Below, piece by piece: positions 1 through 11,100 of a stretch of DNA of 64,000 bases. Location of the stretch: NCBI GenBank assembly GCA_012845835.1, contig JABAKD010000012.1, forward strand, positions 14,269,695 through 14,333,694. The letters run 5' to 3'. The notes below the pieces were generated by a model, which was given only the letters and a program-made list of their open reading frames with translations, ran no database searches and was not told the origin of the DNA. The translations under genes and the position numbers were made by a program. Origin of the DNA: Undaria pinnatifida (taxonomy: Eukaryota > Sar > Phaeophyceae > Laminariales > Alariaceae). Within the stretch, counting starts at the first letter, position 1; each line of letters starts with the position of its first letter.

Positions 1-14
1 ATGTCTATGGTCTA

Positions 15-605
15 CGACGAGTCTCACCCGTGTCGCATGTCGTGGCCCTCCGGCAGAGTACACTCGTTGTTGTTTTGTACGACCAAGGGCATGACGTTGC
101 ACTCTACCATCTATCTATGATCTACCTGTGATCTATCTATGATCCATGTACCATCTATCTATGATCAATCTATGGTATATCTACGATTTATCTATGATCA
201 ATCTACGACATACGTGTTATGTAAGACGAATCTCACTTGTGTGGCATGGAGTGCCCCTCCGGCAGAGAGCATTCGTCACTTTCCTCGATAACCACCGGCA
301 TGACCATGCACTCTATCATCTACCTGGCATCCGTGATATATCCATGACCTACCTATGGTTTATCCACGAGCTATCTTACGATCTATGATCTACGACGAAT
401 CTCACTCGTGTCACACCTCGTAACCCTCCGGCAGAGTACACGCGTCGCTGTCCTCGATAGCCACCGCCACGACCATGCACTCTTATCGTCTACCTACAGT
501 ACGTTCTACGATGAATCTCACTCGTGACGCATGTCGTGGGCCTCAGGCAGAGTACACTCGTTGCTATCCTCGATGACCACCGGCATGACCATGCACTCCA
601 TCGTG
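15..605. repeat. Four degenerate ~95-bp repeats with ATCTATGATC filler
   Basis: Four copies of a unit of about 95 bp lie near 15-110, 223-320, 393-490 and 512-605. Each begins with a TCTCACTCGTG-like stretch, has a core close to CCTCCGGCAGAGTACACTCG, and ends near GACCATGCACTC. The spacers are built from short ATCTATGATCTAC words. On the minus strand each unit reads as a similar peptide beginning ECMVMPVVIE, followed by in-frame stops in three copies. It may be a decayed coding repeat or a plain minisatellite. Confidence 0.7.
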
Positions 606-659
606 TCCTCCCCTGTCTCCCCCCGCCGCGTCACCGTTGCCCTAACGTCGTGCTTCCCC

Positions 660-1060
660 ACGATCCTAAGAAACGGAAAAAAGGGGGAGGATGAGGGCAA
701 CGGTAAGGATAAGAAAATTGATGAGGACAACAAGGATAGGGCTAATCCCTTGAGAGCCCCAAAAACTCTCCCTATACTGAGTCCAAGTCCTTTGTCCCCG
801 AAAAAGGGTTTCCAGCGGGAAAGGGGCTAAGGACAAGGGTAAGGAAGAAGGTAGGGACAAGCATGATGATGGGGACGAGGAGGGGGAGGAGAAGGAGGAG
901 TATCGGGAGGAGAAGGAAGAGGGGAAAGGGGAGGGGGAGGAGGAGGCAGGAGGAGCAGGAAGAGGAGGAAAGGGGGGAGGAGGACCGAGCAAGGACCGAG
1001 CGGAGCAGGAGGAATATGGGGAGGAAAAGGGGCATGGGGTTGAGGAAGTCTCGAGCTGCT
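660..1060. repeat. Purine-rich (GGA/GAG) low-complexity tract
   Basis: The plus strand is almost pure purine from about 840 to 1040, dominated by GAGGAGG words, with a milder purine bias from 660. Open frames on both strands here follow from the simple sequence and show no protein domain. Confidence 0.8.
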
Positions 1061-1604
1061 TTGCGGTGTGGCCGTTGCTTTAACCGCCATTTGTACTCGC
1101 TATATTCCCTATGAAGGTCCGAAAGGCTTTCATTATAACCCTTTCACAATCGCAGATGTACGACTGTCTAACTCCAAGTATTTTTTCTTCAAAAACGTGG
1201 ATGCAGTTCGAAAGGGTCAACACCATGATAAGCTGCAAAAAGATGGAACCATACCCTATCCCCGACTCTAACCCTGACCCCAACCCGAAACCCAAGGCCT
1301 GAAACCCGGGGATGTCTCCTAAATGTCCCCGTAGTCGTGATTAAATATCGCCTACGTAGAACTAGCGGCCTTCTTCTCGAAAGGAATGAGTGGTGAGTGA
1401 TCAAAGGGCCCAAGCACCCTACAAAGGAGTACCCCCACCCCCACCCCCCACCTGTGAATCACGCCGCCGACGTAGTTGATTTCCAACTTGACGACATCGT
1501 CCAGGTCTTCGTTCATGCGGTCGTAGATGGAGCCAATCACGCCTGACGCGTCAGTTGGAGCATTTTCTTGCCTGCGAGTGCGTTGAGCGGACAAAAAGGA
1601 ATCA

Positions 1605-1915
1605 CTCAATCGATCGATCAATCAATCAATCAATTAATCAACCAACCAACCAATCAATCAATTAATCAATCCACCATCAACCTAAAAATCAATCCGTCAA
1701 TCAACCAGTCAGTCAATACACCAACCAGCCAATTAATCCACTAACCAATCCGTCAAACAATCAGTAAGCGAATAAACCAACCGGCCAATCAATCAACAAG
1801 TCATCAACCTACCAGGCAACCAACCAATCGACCAGCCAGCGAAATCAACCACCCAATTAACAAGCCAATCATTCAGCCAATAGACCAAATAACGAACCAA
1901 CCAATCAAACAACCG
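1605..1915. repeat. CAAT/CCAA tetranucleotide satellite
   Basis: About 300 bp of imperfect 4-bp repeats of the types CAAT, CAAC and CCAA, nearly free of G on this strand. No coding signal. The neighbouring 1920-2280 shows nothing recognisable. Confidence 0.85.
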
Positions 1916-2284
1916 ACCCTCCTCTCCAACGGAGCAGGAAGGAGCAGCAGGGTCAGCGGCTAACGCTAAGTGGGGCGTCGTTGACCATTTCCGAGAGTAG
2001 CTCTTACCACTTGTTCGACAAAGCACATCATTGGCCAAATACAAATATTGTGAGATGTTTCATTGGCCGGCTGGATTTCTCCACACAGAAGCTGACCACG
2101 TTTAACATCAACATTCGGCGGGCATCCCCGAGAACGTGGGGTGTCAAAGGTCAACGCAGGAAGGTCGGAATTTATTTACGAACAAAAAGGTACTCCTGGT
2201 TCCAATGCCAAGACGTCGGTTGACAGTCTATTGTAGCTTAGACCCTTGAAGGTCTCTGTAGGCTTAGCATACTGTTTTTAGTGT

Positions 2285-2770
2285 TGGTAGTTCCTTGACG
2301 GCTATCCTTGACTCCTTGACTCCATAATATACTAGTTGTACGGCTGTCCGTCAAGGGCCAAGAGTGACGCCAACAGACTTCCATGATATACTATAAAAAA
2401 TTAAAATACAGTCCAGCTGTGAGATCGAATATGACATATATAGCGGTTATAAATGCTGTGTAGTGTCAACTCGACGCGAGTCGACGAGGAAGAAAATGCT
2501 GAACTATTCTCACCATAAAAACTGAAGGCACTTATCGTAGTGGGGAGCGGGGAGGAGGACCCGCTATGTGACTGCGGATCTGAGTTACTACTGGGAGGGA
2601 GCGCGAGAGTAGTGCGAGGATAATAAATGGAATGAAAAAAAAAGTGTTTGTAGTTCCTTCACGGCTGTCCTTGACTCCTTGACTCCATAATATACCAGTT
2701 GTAGTGTTCGGATGTCCTTTACCGTTGTCCTTCTTGACGGCTGTCCGTCAAGGGGCAACGTGACTTTAAC
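2285..2770 (+). repeat. Two direct repeats of a CCTTGACTCCTTGACTCC unit flanking a SINE fragment
   Basis: A segment containing CCTTGACTCCTTGACTCC followed by ATAATATA lies at about 2290-2360 and again at about 2650-2730, each near variants of GACGGCTGTCCGTCAAGG. Related GACGGACAGCCGTTAAGGAC words occur near 14865. The SINE fragment at 2470-2642 and a short piece of the C-rich composite family (2392-2440, minus orientation) lie between them. Confidence 0.6.
2470..2642 (+). mobile_element. SINE family 2 fragment lacking its tRNA head
   Basis: The segment is the reverse complement of the bodies at 29576-29800 and 38791-39000. Shared blocks are the GTCGACGAGGAAGAAAATGC motif, the CGGATCTGAGTTA(C/T) block and an A-rich 3' tail after ATAAATGGAATG. 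The tRNA-like promoter seen in the other two copies is absent, as expected of a 5'-truncated insertion. Confidence 0.65.
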
Positions 2771-2774
2771 CTAC

Positions 2775-5285
2775 TTCCAATGACATAAAGCGGCCAAAAA
2801 AGGGGCTGCTGCGGCCATCACGTCCAACCAGCCGTATCTACATTTTATACAGCTTAAGACACACATAAGGAAATGTAATGCCCTGTTCTTAACGAACAAA
2901 ATCGAAAGAGCTGGACCCACAACTCCTAACAGATTTACTGATGATAACATTATGCAAAACCTATACTTCCAAGTATGCAAAGTAGATATTTGCACGTGCC
3001 CATATTTGCACGTGCCCCGTCCCCGGTGACACCATCAAGAGCTCCATTACCGGACCTTACAACAGCCGCAAAAATTAGGCGGCTGCAGCTGCCATGCAAG
3101 GCAAACGGCCCGAGCTACGAGCATGCCCCGACCAAGGCCCTAACGCTTCGGCGCATAATTAAGGCAGCTCCAATGCCACGCAAGTAGCTGTATGCAAGGC
3201 CTTGGAGCAGAAACATGGTCCGACACATGCCCCAACGGTGCCTCGCGAACGAATGTTCGCGAAGGAACAGCCGAGCGGACCCTTTGGCTCACGTTAGTCG
3301 AACCTCCCTACTTCGGCAAAAACTATGACAATTCCACTCTTCTCGCTCGCCCGGTGCCGTCGGGTCAACATATCGAAGGAAACAACTTCGTGCTGCATCA
3401 AACGCTCTTCTTTATACTAGACTTCTGTCTGTATTCATATAACGTGGACTGTGCAAAACGTTTACAAGTACCATGTATAAAGCTACCAGAATGAAAGTAC
3501 ATAATGTGCCTGGTAAACGTTTGATACAGTTGTAATACAGTTGCAGTAGTCTACTATTGTCCATGGAAACAACTGCGTGCTATTAATAGCATTAAACGCT
3601 ACTGGACTACAGTAGACTGAGGTATAGAGTATTTGCACTGCCGTACTAAACGTAAAAAACATAAAAGCTATGGTATAAAACAGTACACCAGGTACTGATC
3701 AATATTTACTACACTACCCGGTACTCAACTACGATAAGGTTGGTGCCTTTGAACATTTTATCGTTCACTTACAAGTACACGCCTTCGGAAATTGGAAATT
3801 GAGTTACGAACGGTGTTGTGCGGAGGAGAAAACTAAACCCTAGTATATTACGTCTAGACGGCCGCCCGTCACAGGCCTAGCCTGCCGTTTTCTGACATCG
3901 TTGCTTGAGTCGCCTGGTTGGTGATTGGAGCAGCTCAACAGGTAGCTCCTTCTAACGAACAAACGTTAGTACTACTAATGCGGTAGTAATACGTCGGATG
4001 AAGGTCTGCGGCCGTAGCCGGCAAATACGCAGGAGTGACGGCATCAGCGGCGACGTCAAGGGGGACTAGGCGCTCATGCGATACGGCGTCCATAGACGCA
4101 GGCGCTTTACATCTGTCGGAGAGGTTGGTAGAGTGGTACGAGGCGCGCTCTTGGGACGACCAACGGCAGCCGGACCCTTAAGTGGTTCGGTTAGAAGTTT
4201 GGGGATAGTCAGGAAGAGAAGCAACCCTCCAACCCTCCTTCAATTTCGATACAAACGAGCGACGGCATCGATATCACCCGCTGGATATAATGGGAAAGGG
4301 TCAACAAGTATGGGTGTGATCTCGTGCCGCCGCAGAGAGGCCTCATTGATCCCTACTACATATCTGGTACGAATTAAGTTACCAGATACCTGGTACGTTG
4401 CAATGTTACAACGGCTGTTTGACACCAGAAAAGAGGGGACGCCAGCAGGGCATTCCCTTTCGGGAAAGCCTCTTAGTACTACTCGGAGAATGAGCATGGT
4501 GAGCCCCCTCCGTGGTTGCCATCGATACCCGACAGCACGCGACAGCAGCACGACAAGTACAAAGGAGGTTACAATGAACAAGAGACCATTCCGCCCGCCC
4601 TTCGATGGTGGCGGGGTTTGCCACTGACAACATCAGTTGTGGTAGTGTTTATTTTACCGAGGTACCAACTCCCTTCAACGAGGTGCCACGTTGATTGCCA
4701 GAGAATCAACGCGGGAGTATTAATAGTAATCCTAGGTGAGTCTCTGGCTGGTCGCAGTAGAGAGGCCTCATTGGTCCCGAACTACATACAGTCCGTCGCA
4801 CGGATTGTATGAGTAGACTCAGGGGCTCCGCTTTCGTACAGCAAAGGGCTTGGTCATACGGATCTTCTTATATACACCTGGTACTGCTGGTATGCCATTC
4901 CCTCTTATATCATATCATACATACACTCTGTACCGGTAAGTTTGCTGGAAGGTTGGCTATTACCGGTAGTCGATGCTATATTATGTGTTCAAAATCAAAT
5001 CCAGTGCCAAAACCGGAGTAGATCCACTGCTTCACTGATTGCTGCTGCTGTACGACGTACGGCTTCTACAAAACGCAGTATTCCCAGCTGGTACTCCCGC
5101 TTGTTTTGCTCTTGTTTGGTTTTGTAGCTTGCACTCAAAAGCTCACGCTTCACGGCACACCGTTGGTAATCCTCTAGAGCTATGATACGAGTACTGCTTC
5201 CTGGTGCAGAAGGAGCTTGACTAGAGTCTCCCTCGATAATGTAGGAGTTATGGCAGCAGCGGTGATGCCGCACCACTCTGTTGCA
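2775..5285. other. No gene recognised; internal duplication near 4330 and 4755
   Basis: No domain, splice structure or RNA gene could be supported here. A block containing AGAGAGGCCTCATTG followed by an ACTACATA word occurs near 4333-4364 and again near 4759-4789. An open frame of 183 codons (4076-4627) was considered and rejected. Confidence 0.5.
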
Positions 5286-5289
5286 GAAT

Positions 5290-5440
5290 TTGCATGAAAA
5301 ATTTTCAAGACACTGCACTGCAGTTGTGAGATCGAGGATTTTGTCGGAACTCATCTTATTTTGAAAGCTGTGCGTGATACTCCCATCGCGGATGCGGCGG
5401 GGTGCGAATGTCCTCATGAAGGGTATATACATCTCAGCGA
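5290..5440 (-). repeat. Fragment of C-rich composite repeat, minus orientation
   Basis: The block from GTTGTGAGATCGAGGATTTT through GCTGTGCGTGATACTCCCAT to GCGACTCCCCTTA matches, with divergence, the terminal blocks at 34465-34600 and the reverse complements of 25230-25400 and 56150-56285. It is a truncated copy of a dispersed family. Confidence 0.65.
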
Positions 5441-5644
5441 CTCCCCTTAGTACCAGCTACTACTGCTGTAGTACCAAGGGTGGTGCGAAGACGTTCAGTC
5501 CATAGTTCTAAGAGTTCACAGCAGCAGCATAACAGCTGCATTGCCGAGACAATACAGCATTACAGAAACGCCTACTGCCGTAATAAGAAACATGGTGACA
5601 AGAAATGCAGCCTGAGATGTACAGGAACACATTAATACCGGAAT

Positions 5645-6130
5645 TCGTTACTGAATTATGTGTAGAACGCACCCTCACCCAAACAAGAAACCCATCCTGG
5701 GTCAGAACGTCTGTTTCTTATTTGGTGTCCTGTGCTGTACCTGGTACCGGTGAATGGCAGGTAGGCAGCAACAGGAAATAACGCAAGCTCCGGCGACCAA
5801 CAGAGCCAGATCCTACCGGGCAGATTGAGCCGTTCACTGCTTCTATGGTCGCGCGTAGCGATCCTACAGCTAGTACAAGACACCTACTGCTGTAACAATA
5901 AGAAACAGGGTAAAACAAACCCAGACTGCGATTTCAGGGGAAATACGAGTAATATGTTCAGGAGCTGTAATACTGGAGTTGGTGTAGAACGCACCGTCGT
6001 CTAAATAAGAAACCCAGCCTCGGTTAGTATTTCTTAATATGTTCAGGAGCTGTAATTTTATTGCTGGAGTTGGTGTAGAACGCACCGTCTTCTAAATAAG
6101 AAACCCAGCCTCGGTTAGTATTTCTGCTTC
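5645..6130 (-). repeat. Three ~85-bp units with conserved minus-strand reading and acceptor-like site
   Basis: Units lie near 5647-5710, 5967-6050 and 6052-6130. Each contains GTAGAACGCACC and (A/C)AAGAAACCCA(G/T)CC. Read on the minus strand they give variants of GWVSYLDDGAFYTNSS, in frame without stops inside each unit. The two right-hand units also carry TTTCTTATTTAG, a plausible 3' splice site, just before the DGAFYT part. They could be duplicated exons of an unidentified gene or a repeat with a fortuitous frame. Confidence 0.5.
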
Positions 6131-6538
6131 TTTTTACAGCAGGAGTTGTCTTGCTATGGTTTACCAGGTTCCTGGTACGGGATATACCAGGTATCCTCCG
6201 GAACCTCGCACGAGTGCTTATACCTGACCTGGGCGTTGCATAGCCGCCAGTTCCTGGCTGCTCCATTAGTTTACACACCACGTCTCAGCTTCACCGTAGA
6301 CCGACGTACACACGTATTCTTAGCCCTAGGCAAAGTCATATTACCGCTGCTGCTGCTGTTGCTGCTATTGTACATAGCTCTATAAGGTATACTGCTGCTC
6401 CTGCTGTTGCTGCCATGCATACGATACGAAGGTACGGCGGTACCGCGATTTCTGGTCTCTGGGTGCCACGAACAGGTCAAACATCGATCATATAGTCTAT
6501 GGCAAAACGGGGGAAAATCGGGCATGTGTCTCTCTCAC

Positions 6539-6771
6539 TTGTAGACCGTCGTCCCCTGAAATACCGTGCATTTCGATGCATCGAAGTCGCTGGCAGGCTC
6601 CTCCGGCGCTACCACCCCCTGCTTTACCACCGGCGCATTCGCTTTCCTCGCCCTACGATCCTCGACTCCAGAGGTCGTCGACTGCCCAACACCAGCGACC
6701 GTTTGCCCAATCAGCGCAAGTCCCACCAACGGCAGAAGCAAGCAGAAGCGATCGCTCCGCTTGATCCTCAT
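6539..6771 (-). CDS. Possible first exon of a secreted protein
   Basis: Starting at the ATG at 6771, the minus strand encodes about 77 residues beginning MRIKRSDRF and continuing into the hydrophobic run CLLLPLVGLALIG, a textbook signal peptide with a likely cleavage site after TVAG. The mature part is polar and carries one Cys in CTVFQGTTVY. The exon ends at CTACAA followed by GTGAGA, a good 5' splice site, so it should continue toward lower coordinates; no phase-compatible partner exon was identified. ATGs further upstream in frame (for example MVTMVLRK) could also be used. An antisense open frame overlaps it. The family is not recognised; the signal peptide plus donor is the whole case. 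Confidence 0.4.
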
Positions 6772-6899
6772 AGCCGTAGCCTTTCTCAACACCATGGTCA
6801 CCATCGCCAGGGTCTCACTCAAACCACCCTCCCAGCGGGTACCAACAAGCACACTCGTGGAAAGCAGGTCGTCGGTTGATCTCCTTGATGGTGGGTGTG

Positions 6900-7555
6900 G
6901 CTTTATTGGCCTGCCGTGCTCTCACAAGGCTTGTTCTGTGTTGTGTGGGGATGTGATTTAGGCCGTGCAGCCGAACCGAATTTTGAAAAACTGGGTTTTT
7001 ACACAGAATTAAGTCAGAGACAAGCTGTACTCGTCCATGCGGGAGGTATCTCACGGGGCTGTAAGGCTCTAGCAGTCTACCGAGAGCGTTGATGGTGGTG
7101 CACGCGGGTGCTTTTGGAGAGTTCCAAATGTTGTGGCAGTGTCCCTGTCCCCCATACCCTCTCCCTGCTGTTTCTCTTTGGAACACCTCAAGATTTAAAA
7201 ACAAAGTATTTTTGAAGTTTTGTCAGTTTGTAGTTTGTGTTTTGTGATTTCGTGGGCCCTATAATTTGACGATTATATTGTTTTTTGCCGTTGATTTTGA
7301 AGGTTGCAGGTTGCGTATTCCGTTGGCTGACGCCTTATTACGGCTCCCTTATTAGCTTGATGGAAGCTACCAGTACTAATTGAACGACTGCGGTCTGCTT
7401 GTTGTTTTTGACGCTCATGCGTTGCCAGAGTGTGTGCGTCTGAAATCATACAGGACGAACACCAGTCTACGACATCTATTGTCTTTTGAACAGTTTAAAT
7501 TCGACCTGGTACCAGGTGCGCCTTGGATTCCCTCACGTAAAAAATCTCAGCCCCC
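6900..7555. other. Upstream region, no gene recognised
   Basis: T/G-rich intergenic sequence between the possible minus-strand exon and the promoter of the TPR-RING gene. No repeat or coding signal was identified. Confidence 0.5.
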
Positions 7556-7561
7556 ATCCCC

Positions 7562-7571
7562 TATATAAAAA
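7562..7571 (+). promoter_or_regulatory. TATA box of the TPR-RING gene
   Basis: TATATAAAAA followed by GGCG is an excellent TATA element. It lies about 290 bp upstream of the first ATG (7864), implying a start near 7595 and a 5' leader of about 270 nt, which may itself be spliced. Confidence 0.55.
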
Positions 7572-7863
7572 GGCGTGTTTTCCGCTTTCCCCTTGGATTG
7601 AACCATCCGCACCAACACAGTGCAGCAAGCAACGCGACCACACCAAGACAGCCCGGGCGTGCGACAAGGCCCCCTGTCCTAGATCGCAATTCAACCACCA
7701 AGAGTTGACGATCCAGGCTGCCAGGGTCTCTTGCGGTACGCGATTTGGAGGTTCCTGGACCCTTTCCCGGCATAACCGCGGCTGGTGCTGTTGGGTCTCT
7801 GTTGCAGGTGCCGGAGTGTCTCTGTTTTTTTAATTTGCCTTAAAAGTTCGAGGTTTGGATAGT

Positions 7864-8168
7864 ATGATGTCCACCCGAACCCACCACCCGCCTGCCATGT
7901 CGGGCCCAGGGGAGAAGCCCCCCACCTCCGAGGGCACTGTTTCTTCTATCGTCCTGCTCGAGGAAAAGGCGAGGCGGTTGTTGAAGCGCTGCCGCTATGA
8001 GGAATCCGCGAAGACCTTCAAGGAGGTTGTTGATATGCTCCAACTGCAACGACAGAATGGACAACAGATTTCACCATACTCCTCGGCGAACTGGAGCTGC
8101 CAGGAGATGGTCTCGAGCGAGGTTGGGGCCCTGGAGGGGATCGCCATCTGCCACAGCCGGATGCTAAA
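7864..8168 (+). CDS. TPR-RING gene exon 1
   Basis: Encodes the N-terminus: a short Pro/Ser-rich leader, then an amphipathic pair with LLKRCRYEESAKTFKEVVD, a TPR-like helix. The donor is AAA followed by GTGAGT, leaving two bases of a split codon (phase 2). Intron 1 is 6.1 kb and full of repeats. Confidence 0.7.
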
Positions 8169-11100
8169 GTGAGTGGCCATGCTCACATAGGTCTAGGCGT
8201 CGCTGTCTCGCGAGAGGTGTCGCCCTCGCGCCCTGGTTCGCCGCCACAACATCGAACTTGTGTTTCGTAATTTTCACGAGTAATTATTTGCAGCGTAAAA
8301 TCGTATCATGCTATTTAATAGAGTATGTACGGACGAGTGTGACGCGATATTGTATCAAGTCTGTTTCTTGACTCAAGGATATGACACTTTTAGTACCAGG
8401 TACTGCTTTTTGACGGCGGTAGCAGCGGCGGTCTGTACGGCTTCGTAGGAAATTACAAAGCACGCTCTAGGACATGAAGCCACCAGCGCAGCACCGCAGA
8501 AGAAGCAGCAGCTCTGGGAGGAGGGAGGAGTCATTGTGAAGCATGCGTCAACACATCGCCACCAGAGTAACACACGAAAATTTTCTCGAAAAATAAATCC
8601 CCCTGGAGTTTCAGCAACCCTACCCGCCCATCCGCCCGTGGTGTCTCCGTCACTACTAAGAGTATAATCTAGTATCATAGGCCTGTACGTTTCAGCTTCA
8701 TCGCCTGCATTGGCATGCACGCTTTACTTTTGACTGCTGCTGTGCTATGCTACCCGTACAAGCAGTGAAAGTGCAAGCGTGCGGCAACTCTCACGCCGAA
8801 CTTCAATCCGCGCTCCTCTCGAGTAGCAAAGTATCATCTCAAATACCAGGTATCAAGTATCGGTTTCAAAATGAACAAGCCCGTTGCCCTTTTTATTCCG
8901 GGTACGGTATTGAGTTCAGTTTCGTTTTCGTTTTTGATTTTTTTGTGACCCTGGGTTGAAGCGGCCGTTGGGCGGTGTTGGTCATACTGGGTGTTCGGCT
9001 TATTTATTGCTGGCTCCGGACATCCATGGTCTCGGAGACCTCAATGCTGCTCGTCGTGCGTAAAGCCAATTTATGCTGGTGTGACGTCCGCATATACACA
9101 CAGCAAACAGCAGCTGTACCTGTCATCCGAGCTCGATTGGTACAGCATTGTGCCGAGAGGCGACCTCATGACTACATATCATAGTCGGCAAATATATTGT
9201 TACTGCTGTTGTTATTTGGTTACTCTTTCTTGCTCTTCTTTTCTCAGTGAAAGATCGTCGTTGAACCCTTGTTGTGCTCCTTCTCGCGATGTTTTGTTTT
9301 GTTCGTTCAAACGCAGTCCCAACAGTACTACAGCAGTATGTATTTCGACCCGTAGACTATGCCCCTACGCTGTAAAATGTAAAATGCCGATAAAATATCC
9401 AGGAATACAGTAGTCCAAATAGAGGCAGGACACACATCACTAGGCAGTACTACTTGTACTGCTGCTGTTGCGAACTTTTATGCTGCCGATTATCATTGTG
9501 GTACTACTCGTACTGCTTCTGTACATACAAGTATCGAAACAAGTTAACGATTATAGAGCCGTACTGCAGCCGTGCAGCCAATAGAACCGATACTCCGTCC
9601 GGCTTCAGCAAGTGTTTAGGCTTTTCTACATACGTAGTAGTACGTACTCGTGCTCTTCGGGTGACTTGTTCGGCTTTCATTTCTCCTTTTTCATTTTTCA
9701 TCTTATTACACTATTTTTTTGCTGTGGGCGCTGCAGCAGTTATGTGTACCGGTAATTGCTTTGCGCCTGGTATTTTGTTGGGTCGGCTCCACCGCCTTTC
9801 CAGCAAACTTGTCAGGAGACATGTATGTGACGCAAGGGAAACGCGCGCTGCCAAGGGCGTAGAGCCGAGTGCCCCACACTAAAACCTCATAATAGTTCAT
9901 GCCGTGTCCATCACTGCAAACGGAGGCAAATTTACTACTACTGTACTGCTGTCTGTTTAGGGGTTGAAAGTGTTGTCTCTCATGTTACGATTGACATGTA
10001 CCTGGTACTACCTGGTACTTGGTAACTTGTAAGTGTTTCCCAGTCTGGTACAGTAGTATTATAAAGGATATACAATACGGGTCCCCCAGTCAAGGCCGTG
10101 GTGTGCTACGATTAATAGAGCAATATGACCGCCTTGTTGGGGAAAGCCCATTATCAAGTCCGGGTTGTGAGTTTGATTCCCCAGTCGCGCCAAGCGATTT
10201 TGACCGCATTATATTGGGATACCGCCTTATATAGGGATGCCGCCTTATTACGAAACCCCTACTGCTGTAACGTTAAACCTTTCAGAACTGCGTTCTTTTT
10301 CAAACATTTACATTGCCCACTATAACCACTCCAAGTGCTTCGTCCAGAAAAATGTGGGTGCCTTGTTTTTCTCATCCTGAAACTAAAGCTGAGTATAGAC
10401 CACTCAACCGGTCCAACTCACATCTGACGTATTTGAAATACATACTATAAGGTATTCATGCAATCAAGGGTTCGCATGTGTCTTTTTTTCACGCTGAAAC
10501 TAAAGCTGAGTATCGACCGCTCAACCGGTCAACCGTCGAAGTCACACCTGCATTTGGTGTGAGCGAATGTTGCTACATAAAAGAGCATACTTCGAAGTAT
10601 ATATGTGGCCATGTCGCCAAAACCACAACAATTAGCAACAGCAGTGACACGCACTCGCATACATAACATTCCAGGCTGCTTATGCGGTTGCTGCTGCTAC
10701 TCTGCTGAATCGTTGATAGCATGGGTCATGTCGCCGGGCCGCTCGTAAATGAATGATCATATATAGTAATAGCGCCCTTAAAATCTTCGCCCTCCCCTCA
10801 CCGGTTGTACGACTTACAGGATACCTTGATAAACTAATGCATTTCCTTCCGCAGCTGTCATATTTGGCCCCCCTGAAAAACGGGTTTTGGAGTTTTCGCG
10901 CACAGACTGATATAACATCATCCTGTTGACCCTGGTAATGAGGGCACACACCCCGTAATGCGCGCGATCGGAGTATCACCCACAGCTTGCAAATATTATG
11001 AGTTTCGATAAAATCTTAGATCTCACAGCTGGAGTTTATTTTTATTTTTACAAGTATTGTAGTACCAGAGGTTTGTCCAATATCCGATATCATTGCTGTT

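Noticed and set aside
666-1114. Several overlapping Pro/Ser/Leu- or Arg/Glu-rich frames
   Set aside because: All derive from the purine-rich simple sequence.
1262-1300. Degenerate CCCTAACCCTGACCC-like stretch as telomeric
   Set aside because: Too short and irregular; no run of identical telomere units.
4076-4627. 183-codon open frame on plus strand
   Set aside because: No domain, no splice or promoter support, overlapping open frame on the other strand, and part of the sequence is a local duplication.
9454-9882. 142-codon frame in intron 1
   Set aside because: Cys/Tyr-rich composition without domain; lies inside a 6-kb repeat-rich intron.
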